From Deuterostichococcus epilithicus (lineage: Eukaryota > Chlorophyta > Trebouxiophyceae > Prasiolales > Stichococcaceae), in contig JAVTLE010000015.1 of the NCBI GenBank assembly GCA_033439295.1, positions 1,240,001 to 1,304,000 on the forward strand: a DNA stretch of 64,000 nucleotides, written 5' to 3'. The translations under genes and the position numbers were made by a program. Under the pieces are notes generated by a model. It ran no database searches. It had not been told where the DNA came from and worked only from the letters and a program-made list of their open reading frames with translations. This document shows, piece after piece, positions 21,613 through 31,522 of this stretch. Each line of letters opens with the position of its first letter. Within the stretch, counting starts at the first letter, position 1.

Positions 21613-21663
21613 AATGGACTTGGACTTGGACTTGGTTACATACCGTGCAGTCAAGTGGCTGAC
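21613..21663 (-). mobile_element. Minimal LINE insertion: 3'-terminal ~50 bases only
   Basis: GGACTTGGACTTGGACTTGG followed by TTACATACCGTGCAGTCAAG and TGGCTGAC matches only the last ~50 bases of the LINE 3'UTR and tail, in minus orientation. It then passes straight into the TTTG run of the short retroposon. Confidence 0.8.
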
Positions 21664-21890
21664 TATTTTTGTTTGTTTGTTTTGTTTGTTTTTTACAGTG
21701 GGCGTCCAGACCAAAGCCAAGTCCCAGAACAAGGCAATGCGGCACAATGCGGCATCCCACGTGTGAACGAGGGCGCGGCGGGGTGAATCTCCAAAGGAAT
21801 CGTCGTTCGAACAATGTCGGTGGAGGACGCTGAAACCACTGGGGAATGCAGGTCCTATGAGACTAGCGAAAGGCAATAGTCCCGATTGTC
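21664..21890 (-). repeat. (CAAA)n-tailed short retroposon, copy 2, internally deleted
   Basis: The body matches copy 1 from TTTTTTACAGTGGGCG to AGGCAATAGTCCCGAT, then joins TGTCTTTCGCTAGATAAG directly. Copy 1 has about 100 extra bases at that point. Its (CAAA)n end is fused to the LINE tail fragment. Confidence 0.75.
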
Positions 21891-21894
21891 TTTC

Positions 21895-22521
21895 GCTAGA
21901 TAAGACATGGAGCCAAAGTCTCTACGTGCCACGGCACCCGCGGGTAAACCCAGTAAACCCCGCGCGGACATGCAGGCCGGTAGCGCACAAGGCGCCGAGC
22001 TCTCTGGCTCGCTGGGGCCGTTCCGCTGCAAGGCGTCCTGCATGCTGGTGAACCGAGCCCAAGGTAACAGAGGGCTGGCGCTCGCGATGGCTGACATCTA
22101 GGCGGCTGACGCCGCCAGCTATCGGCTAACGCGCAACGCCGGGCACACCAGTCATCTGCGGTCGACGCCTCCATGCCAGCGGGTTCCGCGGGTGCCTGAC
22201 TGTAGATGAGTCCGTGCTATTAGTGGAATCCGGTCTTCTTCCATGTGCTCTCCTTCTAAGTCTCGGTGATGATGACGGTGATGGTGACGGCGACGGTTGG
22301 ATGTTTTTCTTCGTGTTTGCGTTTGTGGTGTGGATGGTGACGACGACGGTGACGGTGAAGTTGCCAGCGGGGTGATGCAGCAGTACATATGACGGTGACG
22401 AGGCGGCGGGTAGGAAGGCGGTGGGAGGATGGCAAAGGGGCAAGTGGTGGCAGCGTCGGCGGGTGGCGTGCGGCGGTGGGTGGCAGCTGCCCACGATGGC
22501 TGTGGTGGGTAGCATACAATC
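21895..22521. repeat. Diverged LINE 3'UTR relic plus GATGGTGACGG repeat, uninterrupted
   Basis: This is the same block as 6930-7308, but here CTCGGTGATGATG runs straight into ACGGTGATGGTGACGGCGAC and TTTTTCTTCGTGTTTGCG. At the first locus that second half appears only after LINE A, so this copy is a paralogous pre-insertion site. A third, partial copy of the right half is at 24150-24400. Confidence 0.8.
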
Positions 22522-23530
22522 TTGGACTTGGACTTGGTTACATACTGTGCAGTCAAGTGGCTGATTATAGCACAGGCCCGAAGGCAATCGGAATGCGCAA
22601 CAGCAAGTGACAAGCTGAGGGAACAAACGGAAAGGGCGTCGAGCAGACCAAAACGACATCGGCAACCATGTCCAGTCATAGAGTCATGTGCCACAGCACC
22701 CGCGGGTAAACCCAGTAAACCCCGCGCAGACATACAGGACCAGTTGCGCACAAAGCGCCGAGCTCTCTGGCTCGCTAGGACCGGAAACGCCGCGAGGCGC
22801 CCTGCATGCTGGTGGAAGCAGACCAAACACAACAGCCAAGGACTGAAAAACACCTGCTAAGCCTCACTTCCCGCTGCCAAGGCTTCGGGATGTCGGACTG
22901 CGCAACATGCCTAAAGTGCCCCCGGCATCTGAGCTAGCCGCTCCCATTGCAGGATTCCGCGAGCGCTATGGCACACCACTCCGAAACCCAAACACAGAAA
23001 ATGAAATTGCCATCTACCCCCATGCCGAACCCAAAAGTCCCGAGAGCAAGGTGCCCTCTGCCTCGAAAGCATGATGATGATAGGCCTTATTGAGAGCTCG
23101 AGCCCCAGCCCACTAGCTCCGAGCAGCGATCGGCGCAATGCCGCAGAAACACCCCCAAGCTGGCAGGGTCCTGCTGCATGAACGCCTCGACTGTGGCGTC
23201 GCCCCGGCTGAACAACTCCACGTGCTGGAGGTGTTTGTCTAGCAGAGCAGAACACCCCCATAGCATGTGCTCTGCGTCATCAACCTCGCCGCTGTCGCAG
23301 CGCTGACAGCTGCGCTGCTCGCGCGGCAGACCGGCCCACCGCCCTGTCTCCACCCGCAGCCAATGGGAGCCGGTGCAAAACTGCGCCAGCCGAACGCAAC
23401 TGGCCTTGGAGGCCACCGCCTGCAGATACATAGCTGGTTCGTAGGCACCAAAAGCCAGAGGGCCCCGAATCTGCAGCCACTCGCGTACCTTGCGGGCGTC
23501 GCTGCCATTCACCAACTCAAAGTGTCGGCG
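22522..23530 (-). mobile_element. LINE copy H, 5'-truncated
   Basis: A two-unit TTGGAC tail at 22522 is followed by the 3'UTR and ORF2 from RRHFELVNGSDARK to the stop at 23087. Family similarity ends at 23530 (GTGTCGGCG, then AAAGATCG). It carries more substitutions than the other copies (for example SKASCVRLAQFC in place of SRTGRVRLAQFR), so it may be older. Confidence 0.85.
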
Positions 23531-24118
23531 AAAGATCGAAATCAAGAGTCTTTGGCTGATCCGAGGCTTGTCGAAACGTTCTAAGACGTGCACTGTTTGT
23601 TCGGAGGTGCAACGGGCTGCGCAATGCTCACTACTGTACCGGCAGTGGAGCAAGGAACCGAACGCAATCGCTGGCAATATGAACGGCAGCTGATACAGTA
23701 ATCAGGGGACGACCTGTCCACTAACAGCAAATCGTCATTTGCAAGCGTTTGCACACGAACAAACTCACGCATGTGGGTGCGAAGCGTCGGTGTGTGCGGC
23801 AGGGCGGGCGTGGAGGGCGGACGGCTCAGGGTCCGTCCCGACCGATCGAAAAGACCGAAATCAGGTATAATAGAACGGGTGTTTATATGCTAAGAGTCTC
23901 GACTTCGCTGTATGATTGTATACTCGAAATGTTTACAGAGGTGCCAAGTCTGCAAGTTGCGAAGTCTTGTATAGGTTCAGCAGGTCAGGATACCATGCCT
24001 CACCGTACAACACATGCTGGTAAGAACGTTCATGTCAAGGCAAAGGAAGTGTACAGCTAACGAACGTTTCGTATAGACAACATGCGTCAGATCTGAGAAA
24101 GATCTGACGCAAGCGAAT
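23531..24118. other. AT-richer block, non-LINE, no gene recognised
   Basis: This block of about 590 bases differs in composition from the G-rich repeats around it and has no coding frame longer than about 100 codons. It includes GTATAATAGAAC near 23865-23880, resembling a bacterial or plastid -10 box, and ends beside a perfect hairpin. Organelle-derived DNA or the remains of a DNA transposon are possible; neither is shown. Confidence 0.5.
24084..24110. repeat. Perfect 11-bp hairpin
   Basis: GCGTCAGATCT (24084-24094), loop GAGAA, then AGATCTGACGC (24100-24110). There is no T-run after it on either side, so a terminator is not indicated. Confidence 0.85.
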
Positions 24119-25310
24119 CTATAGAAAGGCCAAGGAAGGCTGTTCTACTTCAGTGATGGTGACGGTTTGTCTGTTTTTCTTCGTGTTTGTGTGTGTGGTG
24201 TGGATGGTGACGACGACGGCGACGGTGGAGGTGCCAGCGGGGTGATGCGACGGTACATATATCGGTGACGAGGCGGCGGGTAGGGAGGCGGTGGGAGGAT
24301 GGCAAGTGGCAAGTGGTGGCAGTGTCGGCGGGTGGCGGCGTGCGGCAGTGGGTGGCGGCTGCACACGATGGCTGTGGTGGGTAACATACTGCTGGGTGAC
24401 GGGGACCGGGTGCCGCGTGCCGGGTGCTGGGCTAATAATGAACCTGGTGGCAATGGCAGATGGCGGGTGGCAAGTGACAACGAAGGTGGTGGCCGGCGAT
24501 GGCCGTAACTAAAGGCGACGGCGTGCAGCGGGTGACGGCGGCGATGATGGCGGATTACATGTGGTCTGTTGGCAGGTGGTGGCAGTGGTCGATGGCCGAA
24601 TGTGGCAACAAGCGGCGATGAATGGCGACTGGTGGTGAGTATCGGGTGGTCGTGAGTGTACTATGTACAAACACTGTTTGGGCGGCGGGTGGCGGGTGGC
24701 GGATGGTGGCGGGTGACCGGCGGTGGGTGTCGGGTGGCAAGCCAACAAAGAACATGGTGGTAGTGGCAGGTGACAGGTGGCAGGTGGCAGGTGGCAAGTG
24801 GCAGGTGGCGGCGGCAAGTGGCGGTGNGCGGTGGGTGGTGGCGAGTGCCGGGTGNTGGGCTGCGGAAGGTGGTAGTGGCGGGTGGGAGGTGGCAGGAGGN
24901 NGCGGCCGATNGTGGCAAGCGGCGGCAGGTGGCGACTAGAAACGAGTGGTGCGGGAGTGATGGGTGGTGGTGAGTGTTTTTAGCTAGAAACACTGTTTGG
25001 GCGGCGGGTGGCGGATGGCGGATGGTGGCGGGTGACGGGTGTGACAACCGTGTCTTTCTCTCAACGATTAGCGTATAGACCTTTCTGTGACAACGGGCGG
25101 TGGGTGTCGGGTGGCGAGCCAACAAGGAACATGGTGGTAGTGGCAAGTGGCAGGTGGCAGGTGGCAAGTGTCGGCTTCAAGTGGCGGTGAGCGGCGAATG
25201 GTGGTGAGTGCTGGATGGGTAGTGGGTGGCGGTGGTTGTGTGGCGGCTGGTGGCGGGTAAGAGGCGGTGGACGGCGTGTGGCAAGTGATGTCGATGGTCG
25301 ATGGTGGCAC
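24119..25310. repeat. G-rich satellite, third array, with N bases
   Basis: It begins with the GATGGTGACGG/GGTGTGGATGG repeat shared with 8373 and 22270, then becomes the GGTGGC satellite, with landmark GGTGGCAAGCCAACAAAG near 24735 and a variant near 25110. Unresolved N bases occur at about 24827-24911. Confidence 0.8.
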
Positions 25311-25590
25311 TAGCCCTGGTGTCTCCGCACTTGCAAAACCATCAGATAATTCAGCCTCATCGCTCGGGACTGTTGCCTTTCACTAGTCTCATAGGACGGG
25401 CATTCCCCAGTGGTTTCAGCGTCCTCCACCGACAGTTTTCGAACGACGATTCCTTTGGAGATCTACCCCGCCGCGCCCTCGTTCACACGTGGGATGCCGC
25501 ATTGTGCCGCATCGCCTTGTTTTGGGACTTGGCTTTGGTCTAGACGCCCCAACAAACAAACAAACAAACAAACAAATAAACAAACAAACA
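25311..25590 (+). repeat. (CAAA)n-tailed short retroposon, copy 3
   Basis: This is the inverse of copies 1 and 2. The body runs from CACTTGCAAAACCATCAG through CACACGTGGGATGCCGC to TTGGTCTAGACGCCCC, followed by about ten CAAA/AAAC units to 25590. It retains the TCAGATAATTCAGCCTCATC segment missing from copy 2. Confidence 0.75.
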
Positions 25591-26662
25591 AACAATTCAN
25601 GCATGCCACCCCCGCCGCCGGGGGCACCCGCCGTGAGCGTCTACGGCCGTCATGGACGTCGCTCTTGCTTCACAGAGGCAACCAGCCGGCATGTGCCAGG
25701 TAGTGGTTTAGAGTGGCAGAGTCGTAGGAAGTGCACTTGCACGGTACAAATGTGCACCGACCGAGCAGTTGAGGATTTTGGTGATGGTAGGAGTGCACCA
25801 TAAGTGGTAAATTCCACACTGCTAGAAGCACAGATCCCACCATTGGCTCCCACCAGCATTCCATGGAATCCACTGCAGCGTGAATGGTGGAATCCCTCTA
25901 AGTCAATCACAATGCCACTGCACGCAGCTGATGGTAGATTCACAAAGCGGCGATATAATTCCACCGTTTCCATCGTTGGAATCCATGGTGGAGCTCCACC
26001 AAACGCTCTATGGCGGAATTCCACCGCTTCCATCAATGGTTTCCCCCAGTCGGCATTTCTGACGCGTGCGGGTCACAGGGGGTGGCGGACTTATCGGTGG
26101 GTGTTGCGCAGGTAGCGTGAAATGGCAGATATTGCAGAGATTCGCAGTCGTTTCTTCGGGAAGGTCAAGGAATATATCTGTGGCCTGATTTGGTAGGTTG
26201 GAGAAGGCTTGAAGGCTTGGGAAATTGCAGAACGATTGAATCGGAATTACAGACGATCAAACCAGTCTCTTGTGCTCGAGGCTCGCTTGCGCTTCACAAT
26301 AACGCTCTCGAGAAAAAGTTGTGACCAGTTTAGAAGCAGGCTCTGGCGAGACTTTGGCAACCCTGGATATTGGATATTGAATATTCTTCAGCAGTGCCTA
26401 AGCCAGTCTGAGCTGGCAACCATCAATCAAGATCCTTGCAAGATCCCTGAAGATGTGGCGCGAATCAGTGTCACAAAATGGCAAGCACAGCATTTGCGCA
26501 AACTCGCTGTTCCAGTCCGCAGGCAATTCAGTCGGCGTGGATCGTACTGTTTCACTCGTAGCTCACCTTGTCGTTAGACAGAGACTGCCGTGCCTGCACA
26601 TCATCAGTTTCAGATTTCGTTCAAAAAACGTTAGCCAGCGACTCGTGTACAGCTTCTGAAAC
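25591..26662. other. Gene-free stretch with ATTCCA/TGGAAT cluster
   Basis: No supportable coding frame is present. Between 25805 and 26040 there are about seven ATTCCA or TGGAAT motifs and two perfect palindromes, ATTCCATGGAAT (25858-25869) and GGTGGAGCTCCACC (25987-26000). The remainder is unremarkable and lower in GC, and probably includes the promoter of the gene at 26663. Confidence 0.5.
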
Positions 26663-28223
26663 ATGCAGGCTGGGCCCTCAATGCATTCAACAAGACTCTG
26701 CACAGCAGGAAGTATACTTAGCCCTTGCTCCACGTTGAGGCGAGCGTCATCACGCAACTGGAACCCTTGCGAGAAACAGGCCTTTGGGAGGAACAACACA
26801 GCAGAGCGGCTCGCTGCAACGGCTGATGGTCCAGCCGGTAGTGCCGCAGAGGTGTGTCTGGAACGCCGGGCGCATGCATCTTCAAGCTTCGCATGCAATC
26901 ATGCATTGATAACATAGAGTTGTGCGTCACCATGTACAGGGCGATTTCAACCGCAATTCGAGCGAAGCTGCATCAGCCTCGGACCAGGTAAGGCTTCGCG
27001 GACTCACTTGACGTGCAAATGTGGGGTGGCTGCCGTGCCGCAAAGGGCATGCTGAAGCGCCGCGGCTGTGGACCGCAGGCGGAGCGGGATTGGCGGGCTT
27101 TCAGGGCCAGGCTGGTCGCCTCCGAGGCGTCCGGCGCAGCCGAGCAGAACGGTGTCGCCGAGGAGACCCGGCTGACGCAGGTTGGGCTGGTTTAGGCGAT
27201 GAGTGTATCGGTTTTCACATCCTGCACATGCACATGGGCTCATGTCACCTGGCTGTTGATCCCGCAGATGGGCGACGTGCAGTGGGTGCACCGTCTAGCA
27301 GCACCCGAGCCAGGCGAGTGTGTGCGAGTCATGCGGTAGCATCGTCGTCATGACTTCCCACGCAGCTTGACCAAGGGCCGTTGCTGTTGGCAGGGTGTCT
27401 GTTGGTGGCACGGCGGCGGGGCATGGGCGTCTTTGAGCATTCCGTAGTGCTGCTGCTGGAACACAGCGACAAGAGTGGCAGCGTGGGCCTAATCCTAAAC
27501 CTTCCAGCGCCCTTGCTCGTGGACGACGTCAACGTCGAGGCTCCTGCTGTCAAAGGTCTGGCTTGCGCATCTGCAGTTGATACGATATACATGGCCGCTG
27601 CCGATCTGCACGATGCAGGACACTATGACTTCAGGTATCTGACAGTCCGACCTTGCCTGCCGCAGGGGTGTTTGGCTCACGCCGGCTGCACCTAGGCGGC
27701 CCCATGCGCACGAACCGCATGCACGTCCTGCACACGCAGCCAGGCATCAGCGGCGCCACGGCGGTGCTGCCCGGCGTGTACACCGGCGGCCTCGACGACA
27801 TCACGGAGAAAGTGCTGTCCGGGAACATGCCAGCCTCGGGCGTCAGGTGCGCTGCTGCTGGTGCCACAGCCACGCACTGGGCACTGTGCACCTTGCATGG
27901 CGACTGCAAACTCGAATGCTGCAAACCCTCAGCATTTCCCTGGTGCAAGACAAGTGATCTGCTGGCTAGCGAAATTGCGTGAAATCGTGGCGGCCACCTT
28001 GATTGAATGCCGCTACAGGCTGCTGGCCGGCATCAGCGGCTGGGGCGCATACCAGCTCAGCAGCGAGATTCTCGACACCTGCTGGTGGGTGGTCTCCACC
28101 TCTAGCAACACGGTGCAGGACTTCATCACGACGACCGTAGGCGAGGGCGCGGGCGATGTCATCAGGGATCTGATGTGGCACAACCTGCTGAGCCTCGCGC
28201 AGATCCAGCCTGAGGCAGAGTGA
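26663..28223 (+). CDS. AlgH/YqgE-family (UPF0301) protein, probably plastid-targeted
   Basis: Seven exons fit in phase: 26663-26851, 26940-26987, 27079-27180, 27268-27313, 27394-27555, 27666-27846 and 28019-28223. The protein is about 310 residues. The N-terminal ~60 residues are Ser/Arg-rich and acid-poor, as in a transit peptide, starting at ATG 26663. DQAERDWRAFRARLV spans an exon junction. The AlgH core follows: GCLLVA, MGVFEHSVVLLLEHSDKSG, SVGLILN, then LHLGGP, VYTGGLDDI and ISGWGAYQL. Exon 4 uses a GC donor (CAG|GCGAGT). The 5' exons are inferred from phase and splice signals only. The family's biochemical role is not established. The gene is convergent with the RING-CH gene 278 bases away. 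Confidence 0.85.
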
Positions 28224-28500
28224 TGTTGATGCAACAATGCGACGATGGAAGGCTGCAATGGCCGCTTGCTTGACGCGATTGGGACCAGAGTTCGATGAAA
28301 GAAGTTTTCGAAAAACATATGTATTCCATACATAGGTAGTCATTCATTGCTTGGACACCCTTCCTGTAAGAGCATTGATCGACTAGTGCACATAATGAAG
28401 CGCTTTTGTACCTGTACAAAACCTGAAAAGCCTTTGGCCAGACCAACCTAACAACTTACGCTCCATGTCTCGGTGACCCACGACCCTTTCAGAGCCAGGC

Positions 28501-31070
28501 TCAGCCAACCACGTGGTGCAGTATCGGTGGCGGAGCACTCGGCGGCGGGGTCGTACCGCCCGCGGCTATCCGCGCCGCTTCTGCAGCTGCTGCCGCGAGC
28601 TGCTGGCGGTACATGGCGCGAACGAACAGGGTGTACCTGTGCACGCACGAAGGCAATCAAGTCAATACCTAAAAAATCCGCTCCCGATACAAGCATATTG
28701 GCCTGGCGCACGGGCATTGCAAAAGCTCGCCCAATTGCTGTTTCAATACTACGTTGGAACCTCTGTGAATGCAGACAGGCTGGCAGGCCAGGCTCGATTG
28801 ATTGGGATAATGATGGAAAAAGGCTCACCCGATGCCAGCGATTATGCCGCTCCACAGTGCCGTAGAAAGCTGCATCTCGAAAAAGAGGATGCAGATGATC
28901 ATGAAGACCCAAGTGACCCTGTGAGCGAATGCAGAACACAGTATCAGCACCAGCAAAGTTGATGCACGCTTGACTGAGATAGGAGCTGGCGGTCAGCCTG
29001 CAGGAATCTCCCTAACACATGACGACAGCAGCTGAGAGTCTAATGTGGTCCGCAATCTGCAATGGGGCCTCAGCGGCATGCAATATTCACATTATGCCCA
29101 GCACTCACCGGATGCAGTCAAACAGCATGTCCGCATTGCCTGGCACCGCGTCCATGCCCATGGCCGCGCCGCCGTGCGTCGCATAGTCCTCGATGGTGAT
29201 CTCCACATCGCTGCCGCTGGGGCTAGACGCCCGTGGCGACGGCGTCGGCAGGTTGGCCACCTGTGGTTCGGGGTGACATGGCAGCGTCATGGTACCATTA
29301 CTAGGTTGCTGCAGGCAGCATTCCGTCTGCGGCAAGGCTTGGCGCTGTGCGAAGAGGCCAGACCCTGTCACCACATCCCCGGTCCAATGCGACCCAGCGT
29401 AGCTCAGCCAGCAGAGCACATGCGGCTTACCTGAGACTTGCAGATGTCGCAGACGGCGTCGCCCTTGACGCGGCTCCACTTGATGGCGCACGCCTTGTGC
29501 CGCAGCGCCAGGTCGCCTCTGCACTGGCAGTCCAGTGAGATGGCCTCTCCGCTCTGCAGGAGAAAAAAGCAGGGCGCCTTCTCAAAATTGAATCATAATC
29601 CTGCTGCAACTGTGGTGCCACACGAGCTGACATGCAGCCGGCATATCAGCTTGCGAGGGGACAAATCCAGGTCTGGTCGCTGTGCCCTCTGGCACTCTGC
29701 CCATAACAGGGTTCACCATGAAGTCCTCGCTGGTCAGGGGCTCCAGGCAGATGAGGCACATCGGCTGCGAGCCGCTGCTGCTGCGGCTGAGGCCGCGGGC
29801 GCCTGCGCTGTCGCTCGAGCCGCTGCTGAGGAAGCCCTTCAGGCCGCCCGAGCCGGCCTTGGCGCCGCCGTCCTCGCCGCCTGTCGCGCCTACGTCATTT
29901 GACGATTTGCCACCCAGCCCCAGTAGCTGGCCCAGGTTTGCGACCCGCTCCCCGAGGCTGAGCCCACTGGCTGCGCTGCGCTCAGCGGTCTCTGCTGACG
30001 GAGTGGACGCCGCGGCGGCGCCGGAGGTGGCATTGGCAGCCTCAGCGGCGGTCACCAGCGGCGCCGCTGTGATCTCCGACGACTGCTGCGCGCTGTCTGC
30101 AGCTGGCTCGACTGCGCCCCCTGCGGGCATTGGCGAGCACGTCAAGGCACACACAAGCCTTGCGGTTGGACAGCGATGTAGAGGCCTGGTGCTTTTGTAA
30201 TAAAATTTGTTGTGGGATTCAGATCAACAGTCACCAGCGCCCACCTTGGCTCGTCGGTGTAGCCGATACTGAGCCGGCGCCCTCCACACTGCGGGCAGCC
30301 GCGGAGGAGCTCTCGGTGCCCGATTCACGCGACCGCCCCGCGGCGCTGACTAGCTCACCAGACTCAATGTCGCGGTCGCCGCCTGTCTGGCTGCCAGCTG
30401 ACGGCCTGGTTGGCGCGCTGGTCGCCTCGCCCTCATCCCGGGTGAACCAGCGCCTGTGTGGGCATGCGTCAGCTCCTATAAAAGCGAGGAAGCACCGGCA
30501 GTCGCGTCATACGTAGCACCAGTTTCCACAGCCAGCATGGAAGCACGCTCTCGCGTCCAGGAAGCACAGTTCACCTCCATGTCCGAGCAGGCTGCAGGCC
30601 GCCCACAACGCGGCGCAGCAGGCTGTTGTCTGACTCTGCACAGCAGCGCAACTACATGGTCAGGCTGCTCCACGGCGTCACCTTTGGCGCTTACAGGCGC
30701 TGTAAGCGAGTGTAGGTTGAGCAGCTGTATCAGTCCCAAGAAAATACCAGCTGCGCGTGATCGCCAGCAGAAACGAGGCTGCAACACCAATTCCTCGAGA
30801 GCTACGTCAGCCGGTTTGCCAGGCAGCAGGCTGACCGACAGCACCGCCCAGCAGCTGTGCCGAAGAGCACACGATCTGACAGCACCAGTCTGAGGCTGCA
30901 CGCCACGTAGTCGCTGCCAGAACATGCACATACGCTCGCAGTTTGCGTGTCGAAAGCTGTCTTGGACTTGGGCAGCGTAAGCGACGCTGCTGGAACCACG
31001 GCTCACCTGGCAGGAGAGCCTCAGCCTCTCCACTGCCCACCGCCGCGGCGTCCGGCCGCGAGGCGGCCAT
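28501..31070 (-). CDS. RING-CH (RINGv/MARCH-type) zinc-finger membrane protein, putative E3 ubiquitin ligase
   Basis: A first exon at 31070-31007 (MAASRPDAAAVGSGEAEALL) has a consensus donor, but its link to the next exon is unproven. Later exons include a Ser/Glu-rich segment (30440-30245), an Ala/Ser-rich exon ending with the first zinc ligands CLICLEPLTSEDF, then 29550-29430 carrying CQCRGDLALRHKACAIKW and CDICKS. Together these give the C4HC3 ligand order of RING-CH domains. Downstream, VTWVFMIICILFFEMQL is a transmembrane helix, followed by YTLFVRAMYRQQL and a Pro-rich tail to TGA at 28501. Membrane-anchored ubiquitin ligation is the expected role by family. It is divergent from the GCFC gene, with about 450 bases between. 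Confidence 0.8.
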
Positions 31071-31522
31071 GACCGCGATGTCCGTACCCTGGTTGCACCA
31101 AATATCTGGCAGTACGTCCCTGCTGCGCTGCCAGTGCTCCGTGCCCGCTGCCGTGATTCGTGGGAGAGTGCGTTTCTTGCTCGTGGTTGAAAAGTGAGTG
31201 CTGCGTGCGAATGCACTGTTTTGTGAGCTTGGCGCATCATGACGTGACGACAACAACATTCGACAAGCGGTCACAAATCAACAATCCCCAGCGAGGTACA
31301 TATGGCCCCCCAGTCGTGCGGCAAATAGCAGAGGTGCACGAGACAGCAAACTTGCAGCGCATCTCATGAAAATTGCTACGAGTGAAGTGGAGACTACGCC
31401 TCGGCAGCGGCAGCGAAGGCTTTTGCTCGTCAATCAGCCACCAAACAACCCACTGGCGTGCTCAAATGCAAATGACCTCGGAAAGCGCACTTCGCACGTG
31501 AAGGCAAGCACTGAGCGGGCAG

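Noticed and set aside
23860-23885. Bacterial-type promoter (TATAAT)
   Set aside because: There is no matching -35 element or downstream gene, and the context is nuclear eukaryotic. Recorded only as a feature of the AT-rich island.
24084-24110. Rho-independent terminator
   Set aside because: The hairpin has no following T-run and no upstream gene, and the genome is eukaryotic.
31160-31520. Small ORFs between the RING-CH and GCFC genes
   Set aside because: Short, no motif, and located in the shared divergent upstream region.
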